From contig JAWKWE010000004.1 of the NCBI GenBank assembly GCA_041397645.1, positions 2,232,001 through 2,296,000 on the forward strand: a stretch of DNA of 64,000 bases. Reading direction: 5' to 3'. Source of the DNA: Hyphomicrobiaceae bacterium. GTDB taxonomy: Bacteria > Pseudomonadota > Alphaproteobacteria > Rhizobiales > Hyphomicrobiaceae. Shown here piece by piece: positions 52,518-60,839 of the stretch (within the stretch, counting starts at the first letter, position 1; each line of letters opens with the position of its first letter). A program made the translations under genes and the position numbers. The notes beneath the pieces were generated by a model that made no database searches, was not told the DNA's origin, and saw nothing but the letters and a program-made list of their open reading frames with translations.

Positions 52518-53009
52518 GTGCTGCGCACGACGTCTGCTTGTTTGCGATTGCCTGCCCTCAGTGCGATGCTTGTTCTCGGCGCATTGCCATACGGCGCGCG
52601 CGCCGCCGAAAATCCATTTCCGGCGTTGGCCGGCACATGGAACGGCTCGGGCACCGCGACACTCGAAGGCGGGAAGAAAGAGAGCCTGCGCTGCAAGGGC
52701 TATTACACCAACGGCGGTGGCGGATCGGCCTTGGGCTTGTCAATTCGCTGCGCAAACTCTTCCACTAAGATCGAGCTCCGCGCCAATCTCAACTATTCCG
52801 ATGGCGCGGTGTCAGGGAACTGGGAAGAGCGCACGTATAACCAGTCCGGCACCGTGTCCGGCCGCGCCAGCAACAATAAATTGAGCCTTGCGATCTCCGG
52901 CGGCATCAACGGATCGCTGTCGCTGTCGCTTTCAGGCCGCCAGCACTCGGTCGCTGTCTCTACAGGCGGCTCAACGCTCAAGGCGATCAACATTTCGATG
53001 ACCCGATAG
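52518..53009 (+). CDS. Secreted beta-rich protein, paralogue of the divergent gene
   Basis: 163 residues from a GTG behind GGAGGA. A signal peptide (LPALSAMLVLGALPYGARAAEN split at the cleavage) precedes LAGTWNGSGTATL, ESLRCKGYYTNGGGG, LSIRCANSSTKIELRANL, SDGAVSGNWEERTYN and a Ser/Gly-rich end (INGSLSLSLSGRQHS). The pattern matches the neighbour on the other strand. Likely periplasmic beta-barrel or beta-sandwich. Ligand unknown. Confidence 0.75.
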   Translation: MLRTTSACLRLPALSAMLVLGALPYGARAAENPFPALAGTWNGSGTATLEGGKKESLRCKGYYTNGGGGSALGLSIRCANSSTKIELRANLNYSDGAVSGNWEERTYNQSGTVSGRASNNKLSLAISGGINGSLSLSLSGRQHSVAVSTGGSTLKAINISMTR

Positions 53010-53063
53010 AGCTTGGCCCCTCAAGGTGGCTGAGCCGGCAAATATGTTTGAACTGGAGACCCT

Positions 53064-53420
53064 ATGCGATTTGCGCTCTTTGCCGTTCCTGCTCTCATCG
53101 TAACTGGGCTAGCCTGTGAGCCAGCCGACGCGAGATCTCGGCGCACAGTTCCAGACGGGGCATATGTCACGGCGGAAAGCCGGTTTGGCAACGGCAGCGT
53201 CACCGGCGCCGTCCGCAATACCGATCTTGGGCCGCAGGTTCAGCTTCCCGACGGCCACTGGGAATACTGCCGCCGCAGCTGCTCGGAGACGCTTCGCGTC
53301 GAGACGGTCGACTTCAGCATCAACAATAACAACCCGCCGTGGGTTGGCCGCGGCGGTCTCGGCAATGAATGCGGAATTTTCGGATGCATCGAGCTCGGTT
53401 TTGGCGGTCGACGCTACTAA
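53064..53420 (+). CDS. Secreted cysteine-containing protein
   Basis: 118 residues with a signal sequence (MRFALFAVPALIVTGLACEP). It shows SVTGAVRNTDLGPQVQLPDG, then HWEYCRRSCSETLRVETVDF, then GGLGNECGIFGCIELGFGG with a C-x5-C pair and an end GGRRY. Cys spacing predicts disulfides. It starts 54 bp after the paralogous secreted gene and is likely in the same operon. GGAG precedes the ATG. Unknown family. Confidence 0.72.
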   Translation: MRFALFAVPALIVTGLACEPADARSRRTVPDGAYVTAESRFGNGSVTGAVRNTDLGPQVQLPDGHWEYCRRSCSETLRVETVDFSINNNNPPWVGRGGLGNECGIFGCIELGFGGRRY

Positions 53421-53427
53421 GTATTGG

Positions 53428-54087
53428 TTAGACCAAGAAGGGGTTGCTCTTGCGTTCGATGCCGATCTGGCTCGGGCGGCCGTGACCGCAGATAAAGGCC
53501 ACATCGTCGCCGAGCGGGAATAGCTTGGTCTTGATGGCGCTGATCAAGGCGTCATGGTCGCCATACGGGAAATCCGTACGCCCGATCGATCCTTGGAACA
53601 GCACGTCGCCGACGAGCGCAAATCGCTGAGCGCGGTTGAAGAACACAACAGAACCCGGCGAATGCCCGGGGCAGTGGAATATCTCGAAAGTATGCCCGCC
53701 GACCTTTACGGTGTCTCCCTCGTCGAGCCAGCGGTCCGGAGTGACGTTGCGCACGCCTGGGATCTGGTAGAGCTTGCCCTGCTTCTCCAAAGCTTCAAGC
53801 AGGATGATGTCGGCCTTGTGTGGACCTTCGATCTTCACACCTAGCCTTTCGCGCAACTCATCGGCGCCGCCCGCATGGTCTATGTGACCGTGGGTAAGAA
53901 GAATCTTTTCCACCTTCATGCCCGTCTCGGCGATCGCGCGCTCGATCACGTCGAGATCGCCACCCGGATCGACAACCACACCTGACTTGCTGACTTCATC
54001 CCAAAGCAACGTGCAATTTTGCTGGAAAGGCGTAACCTGCACGATAGCCGCTTTGAGCGGTGAAACGGGCTGTGCGGCTTGCGACAT
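53428..54087 (-). CDS. MBL-fold metallo-hydrolase, glyoxalase II-like
   Basis: 219 residues. The metal-binding motif is LLTHGHIDHAGG (THxHxDH), with later GHSPGSVVFF, VGDVLFQGSIGRTDF and FICGHGRP. It matches the short GloB2-type hydrolases, which lack the C-terminal domain of human glyoxalase II. GAGGAT precedes the ATG. Convergent with the secreted-protein gene, stop to stop 7 bp. Confidence 0.9.
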   Translation of the reverse strand: MSQAAQPVSPLKAAIVQVTPFQQNCTLLWDEVSKSGVVVDPGGDLDVIERAIAETGMKVEKILLTHGHIDHAGGADELRERLGVKIEGPHKADIILLEALEKQGKLYQIPGVRNVTPDRWLDEGDTVKVGGHTFEIFHCPGHSPGSVVFFNRAQRFALVGDVLFQGSIGRTDFPYGDHDALISAIKTKLFPLGDDVAFICGHGRPSQIGIERKSNPFLV

Positions 54088-54402
54088 GCGTAATCCTCAA
54101 TGCTTTCTGACACGGGCGTATCTCGCACGATGTAGTCCACGGGGACACATGGTGCAAAGTTCTTTGAGGCGCAACAGGCGACTTCGCGCCAACCGTCTCA
54201 GCTTTCGCGCTGAAAAACATGCGCAAACCGGTTGTTGCCGACGCACTTCAGTTTGCAAAACAATGAGAATCCCCTCAGCATTACAATTGTTGCACGCACA
54301 GGCCTTTGCGAATGTCTGACTGTGTTCGCAATTGTCTTTCAAAATCGCCCGAGGCCGTTGAGGGCAACAGCATCCGCTCGCAGGCCCTAAGGATTTTTAC
54401 GC
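54088..54402. other. Divergent spacer upstream of the OmpA-family gene
   Basis: About 315 bp with no supported gene. The inverted repeat at 54306-54331 is listed separately. Confidence 0.4.
54306..54331. promoter_or_regulatory. Inverted repeat upstream of the OmpA-family gene
   Basis: TTGCGAA (54306-54312) and TTCGCAA (54325-54331) are perfect inverted copies with a 12-bp spacer, about 70 bp before the ATG at 54403. The size suits a dimeric repressor. No known regulator is implied. Confidence 0.4.
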
Positions 54403-55872
54403 ATGGCGCGCCCGAGCAAATACGATCCGCTTCGCTCAAAGCCCCCGATGGCATTAGCTTTTGTGGCTACCTTTGCATCAGCGGCGGCGCTGACCGTCCT
54501 TTACAATCATGCGAACAGCCCGCAGTTGACCTTCGCGCAAATCGAGCAAGAGGCCACGCAGGAACTCTCTCGCATCGGATATACTTGGGCGCGCGTATCT
54601 ATCTCGGATGGAATTGCGACTATCGAAGGCGAAGCTCCCGGCGAAAGCGAACGGGTGATTGCCTATGACATCGTGCGCCGGACCTTGCGGCCTTTGATGG
54701 GCAGATCTCCGGTTATCGCGGCGGTATCCTCGCATTTGAAGTTGTCGCCGCAAGCTGTTGCTTCGCTCGCGCAAGCAAATTCCGAGCGCGATGGCGGCGG
54801 CTCCGATTATTATCTGAGCGCCGATGCCAATATGCCGTATCCGGCGCCTCCGATCATCACCGGCGCCACGGAACGGGCCGATAACACGGACGCCGCGGTG
54901 ACCACGGCGGCACTTGAGCCGACGACGGCGGCCGATCAGCCCCCGGCGCCATCGAACAAGACTGCAACCAACCCGGAAATGGCTCAAGTTGCCTCGGAAA
55001 CCTCGGCCACGTCCACGGACCCAAATTCTGACAGTGTCGCCGAGACACCCGAACCGGAGGCTGAGCCTGCGCGCACCGTCACGATTGAACCACCGGCCGC
55101 GCCGGAAGCCATTGCCGATGCGTCACCTGCCGCGACGGCAACGCAATCGCCTAACGAGGAGCTGAAGACTGAACCGGACCACGCCGAACAGGAAATAGCT
55201 ATTTCGGCTACGCCCGTGCCGGGTCCAGCTCCAGCTTCCGACAGCGTACCCACGACGATGGTCGCGAGTACGCCAGCCGCCGTCGAGGAGGAGGAACGAG
55301 CACATCTTCCGGTCGAAGCCGCAAACATCAAGCCGGCGAGCGAACACGCTGAACCGGCTCGGATCGAAACGGCGGCGCTCGATACGCCTGCACAGATCGT
55401 TGCGACTGCCACTGCTGCGACGGAGGCAAAGTCGACGCTCGACCCGATCGCTGATTGCAAGGCCGAATTCTCTGAGGCGTTGAGCCAGGCCATGATCCAG
55501 TTTGGCTCCAACTCCGCGGCAATCGACCGCCAGAGCCATCCATTGCTGGACAAGCTTGCCCAAATCGCCAAGCACTGCAGCCGCTTCAGCCTCGTGGTGG
55601 AAGGACACACGGACTTGAGCGGAAGCAGATCCCATAATCAGGTTCTGTCACAAAAGCGCGCCGATGCGGTTCGGTGGGCTTTGGTCGATCGCGGTGTGGA
55701 CATGGACCATATCTCCGCGCGGGGATTCGGCTCTTCGCAGCCACTTGTTTCGGGCACCAGTGATGCCGCAAACGCTCGCAATCGCCGTATTGAGTTCTCG
55801 GTTCTAGAGCCGAAGGTTCGCAGCCGGAATGCCTCCACCAGCGCTCCCGCCAACGAGCGGCGGATCAAATAA
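54403..55872 (+). CDS. OmpA-family outer-membrane/peptidoglycan protein with BON-like N-terminus
   Basis: 489 residues. A short N-terminal membrane anchor (AFVATFASAAALTVL, about 18-32) leads to a BON-like segment (about 40-115, with RVSISDGIATIEGEAPGESER), a long Ala/Pro/Glu-rich low-complexity stretch (about 150-350), then an OmpA C-terminal domain (about 360-470) with GHTDLSGSRSHNQVLSQKRAD and ARNRRIEF, which binds diaminopimelate in the wall. No outer-membrane barrel, so it spans from the inner membrane to the wall. TAAGGA precedes the ATG. Confidence 0.85.
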   Translation: MARPSKYDPLRSKPPMALAFVATFASAAALTVLYNHANSPQLTFAQIEQEATQELSRIGYTWARVSISDGIATIEGEAPGESERVIAYDIVRRTLRPLMGRSPVIAAVSSHLKLSPQAVASLAQANSERDGGGSDYYLSADANMPYPAPPIITGATERADNTDAAVTTAALEPTTAADQPPAPSNKTATNPEMAQVASETSATSTDPNSDSVAETPEPEAEPARTVTIEPPAAPEAIADASPAATATQSPNEELKTEPDHAEQEIAISATPVPGPAPASDSVPTTMVASTPAAVEEEERAHLPVEAANIKPASEHAEPARIETAALDTPAQIVATATAATEAKSTLDPIADCKAEFSEALSQAMIQFGSNSAAIDRQSHPLLDKLAQIAKHCSRFSLVVEGHTDLSGSRSHNQVLSQKRADAVRWALVDRGVDMDHISARGFGSSQPLVSGTSDAANARNRRIEFSVLEPKVRSRNASTSAPANERRIK

Positions 55873-55980
55873 CCCGTAAATCGTAGGTGAACCTCTGTGA
55901 GCCGTGGGCAAGCCGAAGTGCGTCGCGGCAACCGCGCTCCTGTCGTCATCACCGAATAGAAAAGATCGCCGGCACCGGCG

Positions 55981-56039
55981 TTGTGGGTGGCAGCCCACAA
56001 AACAGAACAAGGGGCACGGCCGAGGCCGCACCCCTTGTT
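55981..56039. terminator. Two hairpins between the OmpA-family gene and ctrA
   Basis: First, TTGTGGG (55981-55987) with CCCACAA (55994-56000). Second, a longer stem: AACAAGGGG (56006-56014) and CCCCTTGTT (56031-56039) enclose CGGCC/GGCCG, with CA on both sides unpaired. The two convergent genes share this gap, so it probably ends both mRNAs. Confidence 0.75.
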
Positions 56040-56095
56040 TGGAACCAACACGCCCGCCAGAAAATTGCATCCGCAATCCGGCAGGCGCAAACTTA

Positions 56096-56797
56096 TCAGG
56101 CTGCTTCGATGCCGCCTTCGTCACCTGGATCGCGCAGCACGTAGCCACGGCCCCACACGGTTTCAATGTAGTGCTTTCCGCCCGTGGCCGCCTGAAGCTT
56201 TTTGCGCAGCTTGCAGATAAACACGTCGATGATCTTGAGTTCCGGCTCGTCCATGCCGCCATAGAGATGATTTAGGAACATCTCCTTGGTGAGCGTCGTG
56301 CCCTTACGCAGGCTGAGCAGCTCAAGCATCTGGTATTCCTTGCCGGTCAGATGCACGCGCTGGCCGTTGACGTCGACCGTCTTGGTGTCGAGGTTGACGC
56401 GCAGGTCGCCGGTCTCGATGACCGACTGCGCGTGCCCCTTGGAGCGGCGGACAATAGCCTGAATTCGCGCGACCAGCTCGTCCTTATGGAACGGCTTGGT
56501 CATATAGTCGTCGGCGCCAAAACCGAGACCCCGGACTTTATCGTCGATGCCGGCCAGACCCGAAAGAATGAGAATGGGTGTAGAGACCTTGGAGACGCGC
56601 AGCGTCTTAAGGACTTCATAACCGCTCATATCGGGAAGATTCAGATCGAGCAGAATAATGTCGTAATCATAGAGCTTGCCGAGGTCGACCCCCTCCTCGC
56701 CAAGATCCGTCGTGTAGACGTTAAAGCCTTCCGACTGCAGCATTAGCTCAATGCTCTGAGCCGTCGCGCTGTCATCCTCGATTAGTAGTACCCGCAT
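56096..56797 (-). CDS. ctrA: Cell-cycle response regulator CtrA
   Basis: 233 residues, OmpR/PhoB class. Receiver with D8-D9 and phospho-acceptor D51 in IILLDLNLPD, then the winged-helix domain with HLTGKEYQMLELLSLRKG and IDVFICKLRKKLQAATGG. The last residues are GIEAA; the terminal Ala-Ala is the ClpXP degradation signal in Caulobacter CtrA. It controls cell-cycle and flagellar genes from TTAA-N7-TTAA sites. Divergent from fliJ, near sciP, whose product restrains CtrA. Confidence 0.97.
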   Translation of the reverse strand: MRVLLIEDDSATAQSIELMLQSEGFNVYTTDLGEEGVDLGKLYDYDIILLDLNLPDMSGYEVLKTLRVSKVSTPILILSGLAGIDDKVRGLGFGADDYMTKPFHKDELVARIQAIVRRSKGHAQSVIETGDLRVNLDTKTVDVNGQRVHLTGKEYQMLELLSLRKGTTLTKEMFLNHLYGGMDEPELKIIDVFICKLRKKLQAATGGKHYIETVWGRGYVLRDPGDEGGIEAA

Positions 56798-56887
56798 GCG
56801 CCGATCCTCTCGTGCCTCGTCCGCGTCCCGTATGCTCTCCGCCCTGTAAGAGAACGCATGAACTGCTTCGAGCTAAGCCATCGTTAG

Positions 56888-56920
56888 GAATCTAGCGCCG
56901 AGAGGTTAATAAACCCTAAT
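56888..56920. promoter_or_regulatory. Candidate CcrM (GANTC) and CtrA-type sites upstream of ctrA
   Basis: GAATC at 56888-56892 is a GANTC methylation site, 91 bp before the ctrA start. TTAA (56906-56909), 7 bp, then TAAT (56917-56920) is an imperfect CtrA-like pair. Caulobacter ctrA is also controlled by a GANTC site and by CtrA itself, so the place is right, but the half-site match is only 6 of 8. Confidence 0.4.
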
Positions 56921-57229
56921 TTTGTCTTTGCATTTCGCCGGACCGAAAAGCCAATCTCAAGGAATATTGCCTGATCCTTGAAACGCCCCCCTACGCACAC
57001 CGCTTCGCTTTGACACAAAAGAAGGCATAACTCGCCTATTCGTGCCAAAATAGCCCGCTGCAAAGACATCAATTTTGGTACTTGCGCCCCTCGACACTCT
57101 TCGACCCGCCCGCGCGCGCTCTCCAGCCAGGGCGCCCACCCCAGCTGGCCAGCACTTTGATCACGTTCTGGCCGAAGTTCGATACGAATCAAGAGCTAAC
57201 AGAATTCGCCGTTTGACCCTAGGGGGCTA

Positions 57230-57490
57230 ATGGCAAATTTCGGGCATTCGCCGAATGTAGGGCCGACAAATGATATGGCGTTGCTTTACCGCAACTTAAT
57301 TGAAGAGTGTTATATGAAATTTCAAAGTCATCTTTTTCTCCCGCCTCTTGGTCGAGAGACATGGATCGCTATAATTAGTATCGGACTTTGGGAATTCGAC
57401 TGGAGTTCACAGCGCTTTTTGACTGCGTTGGCACGGAATTTGGTACAGGACCAACGTAGGTTCGAATTTGTTTGGGGTATCGAACGATGA
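57230..57490 (+). CDS. Doubtful open frame overlapping fliJ start
   Basis: 86 codons starting with ATG behind AGGGGG and ending in a TGA that overlaps the fliJ ATG (ATGA), which would fit coupling. The protein has a hydrophobic-aromatic middle (RETWIAIISIGLWEFDW) and no family. A CtrA-like site (57285-57299) lies inside, which argues that this is promoter, not coding. Confidence 0.25.
   Translation: MANFGHSPNVGPTNDMALLYRNLIEECYMKFQSHLFLPPLGRETWIAIISIGLWEFDWSSQRFLTALARNLVQDQRRFEFVWGIER
57285..57299 (+). promoter_or_regulatory. Candidate CtrA site upstream of fliJ
   Basis: TTTA (57285-57288), 7 bp, then TTAA (57296-57299) matches the TTAA-N7-TTAA consensus at 7 of 8 fixed bases, 188 bp before fliJ. 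CtrA controls class II flagellar genes in this group, so a functional role is plausible. Confidence 0.45.
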
Positions 57491-57876
57491 AGGCACGCGA
57501 AAACGCACTGCGCATTCGCCAGCACGTGGTGGACGAGAAAAACCGCAAGGTCGAAGACCTTGAACGGATGATTCGCGAGTTCGACACCATGGCGGCCGAT
57601 CTAGATCGCCAGATCCAGGCCGAAGAAGATCGCACCGGAATTCGGGATCGCGCTCACTTCTCCTATTCGACATTTGCCAAATCGGCGGCCCAGCGCCGCG
57701 ATAATCTGCGGACCTCCAACGACGCCATGCGCGATAAGCTCGCCGAAGCGATTCGAGAGCGCGATGAGGCCGCTGAGCAATTTGCCCGATTTGCTGCCCA
57801 GAGCGAGGTTCGCGAAGAAATGCGCATCGGCCATCGCCGACGCCCTGAACGTCTGACAACGGCGATGTTGCGCTAG
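57487..57876 (+). CDS. fliJ: Flagellar export protein FliJ
   Basis: 129 residues, a charged helical coiled coil: a basic start (MKARENALRIRQHVVDEKNRK), a heptad-rich middle and a C-terminus ending RIGHRRRP. Length and composition match FliJ, which works with the FliI ATPase in flagellar export; fliI is not in the window. Divergent from ctrA. CheckAlternatives such as a generic coiled-coil protein are less likely given the context. Start follows the overlap with an upstream frame. Confidence 0.82.
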   Translation: MKARENALRIRQHVVDEKNRKVEDLERMIREFDTMAADLDRQIQAEEDRTGIRDRAHFSYSTFAKSAAQRRDNLRTSNDAMRDKLAEAIRERDEAAEQFARFAAQSEVREEMRIGHRRRPERLTTAMLR

Positions 57877-58060
57877 GGCCTGCTCCCTACGCCTAATACT
57901 GGTTTTGTGTTGAGGCGGTGCCACAAGCGCCGCCTTTGCGCTGTTTTGTCCCCTGAAAGCCGCATTCCGAGAGGTGGATAGGGCCTTGAGTTCGACCCTG
58001 TGGCGAGGCAAACGGGTTTGAACTGGCGATCCTATGGCGCGCCTCAACGGGATTAGGTGA

Positions 58061-58744
58061 ATGGCGGCTGCCGCCGATAAATCCGGACGGTTTATTTGCA
58101 CGGCCGTCCGCTATGGCTGCAGGGGAGCTTGGCCGCTCGCTATCATCGTAGCGCTTTCGGGCTGCGGCGGCGGCGGCAGTCTGGGGAGCGGCAGCCCTTC
58201 GACTGGGGCAACGGAGTCCTCGGGTCTCAGCCTACCCAAGCTCGCCGACATTCCCGCAGTTGCCGCCATCACAACGCCGGCCGAACCCGACCCGGAAGGC
58301 TCGGCTACCGAGTTGTATACTCGCATCGCACGCGGTGCGGTCGGATGCTGGTTCGGCGCGTCGGGTCCGTTGAAGAAAGACTACATATACCACGCCGAAG
58401 CGGATGCGCCCTCGCGTGGAGGTAAAGCAGAGATCATCATCCACGTCCGCGATCCAAGCCAGGCAAACCCGCGCGGCATGAAAGCCTACCGAATCAAGAT
58501 TGAGCCAAAAAACGAGGCCAACGCGACCGTCACCACTGAAAATCTCAAAATGCCGGAGGTAACGGCCGCTGCCATGGCGGCCGACGTCGGTCGCTGGTCG
58601 CGAGGCGACCAAGGTTGCCAGGGGGCCTCGACAGCCGTCGGTTGGACGGCGGAAGCTGGCGCGCCTGAACAAGCCAAGACCGCGCCGGCAGCCAAGACAA
58701 AGGTCAAAGCGCCGGTAAAGGCACCTTCAAAGAACCAGCCCTGA
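58061..58744 (+). CDS. Putative lipoprotein
   Basis: 227 residues. The N-terminus has a hydrophobic signal ending in a lipobox (IIVALSGCGGGG, Cys near residue 35), which is later than usual, so the true start may be downstream. A Ser/Gly-rich linker is followed by a domain with LYTRIARGAVGCWFGASGPLKK and GGKAEIIIHVRDPSQANPRGMKAYRIKI. Lys/Ala/Pro-rich tail. Not a family I recognise. AGGTGA sits directly before the ATG. Confidence 0.7.
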   Translation: MAAAADKSGRFICTAVRYGCRGAWPLAIIVALSGCGGGGSLGSGSPSTGATESSGLSLPKLADIPAVAAITTPAEPDPEGSATELYTRIARGAVGCWFGASGPLKKDYIYHAEADAPSRGGKAEIIIHVRDPSQANPRGMKAYRIKIEPKNEANATVTTENLKMPEVTAAAMAADVGRWSRGDQGCQGASTAVGWTAEAGAPEQAKTAPAAKTKVKAPVKAPSKNQP

Positions 58745-58868
58745 CCTTTCGGGCGCTGGCGCTGATCGCGGCCGTGCACCTCCAGCCCAGAGAAATCGAC
58801 ATGCCCGTTAACCCGATTATCCCGGGCGGCGGGGGTCAACGCGGTATGGGTATGCTTAACAGACACCA

Positions 58869-58900
58869 AACGGGCGGCCCTCACCTGAGCACCGCCCGTT
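58869..58900. terminator. Terminator hairpin between the lipoprotein gene and sciP
   Basis: AACGGGCGG (58869-58877) and CCGCCCGTT (58892-58900) form a 9-bp stem with a 14-nt loop, followed on the plus strand by AAAATT and on the minus strand by TGG. It lies 24 bp from the sciP stop, so it likely ends sciP. Confidence 0.7.
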
Positions 58901-58923
58901 AAAATTGTCAGACTGGCCTTTAC

Positions 58924-59202
58924 CTACTCGCGGTAGTCCTGAATGCGCGTAGCGCGCAAGCCAGGCAGGCCATGCTTGTCGATCGACCTCTGCCAAGAGA
59001 GGAATTCGTCGACCGTCAGTTTGTAGCGCTCGCACGCCTCTTCCATGCTGAGGAGACCGCCGCGCACGGCAGCGACCACCTCGGCTTTTCGCCGGATCAC
59101 CCAGCGCTTGGTATCGCGCGGGGGAAGATCTGCAACTGTCAGCGGGGACCCGTCAGGGCCGATTACGTAGCGCCCGCGCGCTCTCATCTGATGTTCGGTC
59201 AT
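58924..59202 (-). CDS. sciP: CtrA inhibitor SciP (DUF1153)
   Basis: 92 residues. GRYVIGPDGSPLTVADLPP, then RWVIRRKAEVVAAVRGGLLSMEEACERYKLTVDEF split across the helix-turn-helix, then SWQRSIDKHG and GLRATRIQDYRE. This is the SciP pattern. In Caulobacter SciP blocks CtrA from activating its targets in G1 cells. It lies 2.1 kb from ctrA and beyond fliJ, a motility/cell-cycle grouping. The ATG at 59202 has a weak ribosome site. Confidence 0.95.
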   Translation of the reverse strand: MTEHQMRARGRYVIGPDGSPLTVADLPPRDTKRWVIRRKAEVVAAVRGGLLSMEEACERYKLTVDEFLSWQRSIDKHGLPGLRATRIQDYRE

Positions 59203-59600
59203 GATACTCGATACACACTCTTGACCAGTAGTTTGTTGTAACCGGTTGCTATTAAATTAGCCCTAACCCATTGAGTAAACATGGCATAAATGGGTGTGCT
59301 AATCCAGCTTCCGACTTAAGGCTGCACCAAGATCCATCCCGTTTCGAAGCAATGGAGGGACCTTGGATCTTGCTTAGCGATTTCCGGGCCAGTTTAATTA
59401 ATTGCCGGGCAATACCTGCCCGGTGAGGCAGCAACTCGCCTTGCAACCGGCTCAAATCCTGGAATAATGAAGCAGATTGACGCTGGTTCCTTGCGGAACC
59501 GGCTAGTTTTGTGTCGGGATTGACCATATCTAGGGCTCGGCCGTGCCCATAAGTATGAGACCCGGCCGATTTCTGACCTTGTGAATTCGAGCAGGCAACC
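59203..59600. other. Divergent spacer between sciP and mnmA
   Basis: About 400 bp with no supported gene. It has a CtrA-like site (59252-59266), the palindrome TTAATTAA (59394-59401), and an AT-rich stretch around 59250-59300. Confidence 0.45.
59252..59266 (-). promoter_or_regulatory. Candidate CtrA site upstream of sciP
   Basis: On the minus strand TTAG, 7 bp, TTAA (7 of 8 fixed bases of TTAA-N7-TTAA) lies 50-64 bp before the sciP ATG. Caulobacter sciP is a CtrA target, so this is the expected kind of site. Confidence 0.5.
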
Positions 59601-60809
59601 TTGAACCCTGAGCCCAAAATCCGCCCCGAGGGCACCAAGAAGCGTGTCGTCGTCGCCATGTCCGGCGGCGTTGACTCCTCTGTGGCTGCCGCACTGATGA
59701 AGGAGGAAGGGCACGACGTCATCGGCATCACCCTGCAACTTTACGACCATGGCGCAGCCACGGGGCGTAAAGGCAGCTGCTGCGCCGGGCAGGATATCCA
59801 TGACGCACGCCGGGTTGCAGAGGCTCTCGGATTTCCTCATTATGTGTTGGACTACGAGGCCCGCTTCGCAGCCAAGGTTATCGACAGCTTCGCTGAGAGC
59901 TATGTCTCCGGCGAAACGCCCATCCCATGCGTGACCTGCAACAACGAGATCAAGTTCCGCGACCTGCTCGATACAGCCCGTGATCTTGGGGCCGACATGC
60001 TGGTGACGGGCCATTATGTGCAGCGGCTTGAAGGCCCTGAGGGCCCTATCCTCGCGCGTTCCGTGGACCCCGAGCGCGACCAGAGCTATTTCCTGTTTGG
60101 AATCACCCGCGACCAGCTCGAAATCCTGCGCTTTCCTATTGGCGGATTGCTGAAGCCGGCAGTGCGCGATGTCGCACGCCGTTTCGCGCTGCCCATCGCT
60201 GATAAGCCCGATAGCCAGGACATTTGCTTCGTGCCCGCCGGGCGCTACAGCGACGTGATCGCCAAACTGAAGCCCGGTGCCGCTGAACCCGGCGATATCG
60301 TGCATGTCGACGGGCGCGTTCTCGGCCGCCATCAGGGCATCATCCATTACACTGTAGGCCAGCGCCGTGGCCTGAAAATTCCCGGCCCCGAGGCGATTTA
60401 TGTCGTGCGGCTCGATGCCGACCGCAACAAGGTGATCGTCGGCCCGCGCTCAGCACTCCAAACGAAGAGCCTTATCCTCAGAAATGTGAATTGGCTCGGG
60501 GACAGGCCGCTCAACGCCGTCGCCCAGGATGGAATGTCTATATATGTTCGTAACAGATCGTCGCAGACGCCACGCCCTGCTTCGCTGTTCTGCGACGACG
60601 ATGGCACCGTTCGAGTGGTTCTGTGCGACGGCGAGGAAGGTGTTGCATTGGGTCAAGCTTGTGTATTTTACGATAATGGGGGACCAGCTGCCCGCGTGTT
60701 GGGAGGGGGCTGGATTGCCAAGACGCTCACGTCAGGACTGGGCTTGCCCGAGAGCGGCGGAGCCAAGATGGACCTGCGTGACGCATCGGCACGCCAAATA
60801 GTGTCGTGA
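59601..60809 (+). CDS. mnmA: tRNA-specific 2-thiouridylase MnmA
   Basis: 402 residues from a TTG. The PP-loop SGGVDSS (about 24-30), the nucleophilic Cys in CVTCNNEIKF, and the second Cys in DSQDICFVPAG are all present, as is the later HQGIIHYTVGQRRGL. It makes 2-thiouridine at position 34 of tRNA-Lys, Glu and Gln. The start is uncertain because no strong ribosome site precedes it; the leader to residue 15 is short and basic. PmtA follows 30 bp downstream. Confidence 0.96.
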   Translation: MNPEPKIRPEGTKKRVVVAMSGGVDSSVAAALMKEEGHDVIGITLQLYDHGAATGRKGSCCAGQDIHDARRVAEALGFPHYVLDYEARFAAKVIDSFAESYVSGETPIPCVTCNNEIKFRDLLDTARDLGADMLVTGHYVQRLEGPEGPILARSVDPERDQSYFLFGITRDQLEILRFPIGGLLKPAVRDVARRFALPIADKPDSQDICFVPAGRYSDVIAKLKPGAAEPGDIVHVDGRVLGRHQGIIHYTVGQRRGLKIPGPEAIYVVRLDADRNKVIVGPRSALQTKSLILRNVNWLGDRPLNAVAQDGMSIYVRNRSSQTPRPASLFCDDDGTVRVVLCDGEEGVALGQACVFYDNGGPAARVLGGGWIAKTLTSGLGLPESGGAKMDLRDASARQIVS

Positions 60810-60839
60810 TTGGGCAAAGCCCATCGAGGGAGGATCGAC

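Larger units (their letters stand above)
56798..57486. other. Spacer between ctrA and fliJ
   Basis: About 690 bp, longer than typical. It contains GANTC sites (GAATC at 56888-56892 and 57186-57190), CtrA-like half-site pairs at 56906-56920 and 57285-57299, and a doubtful open frame at 57230. No other gene is supported. Confidence 0.5.
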
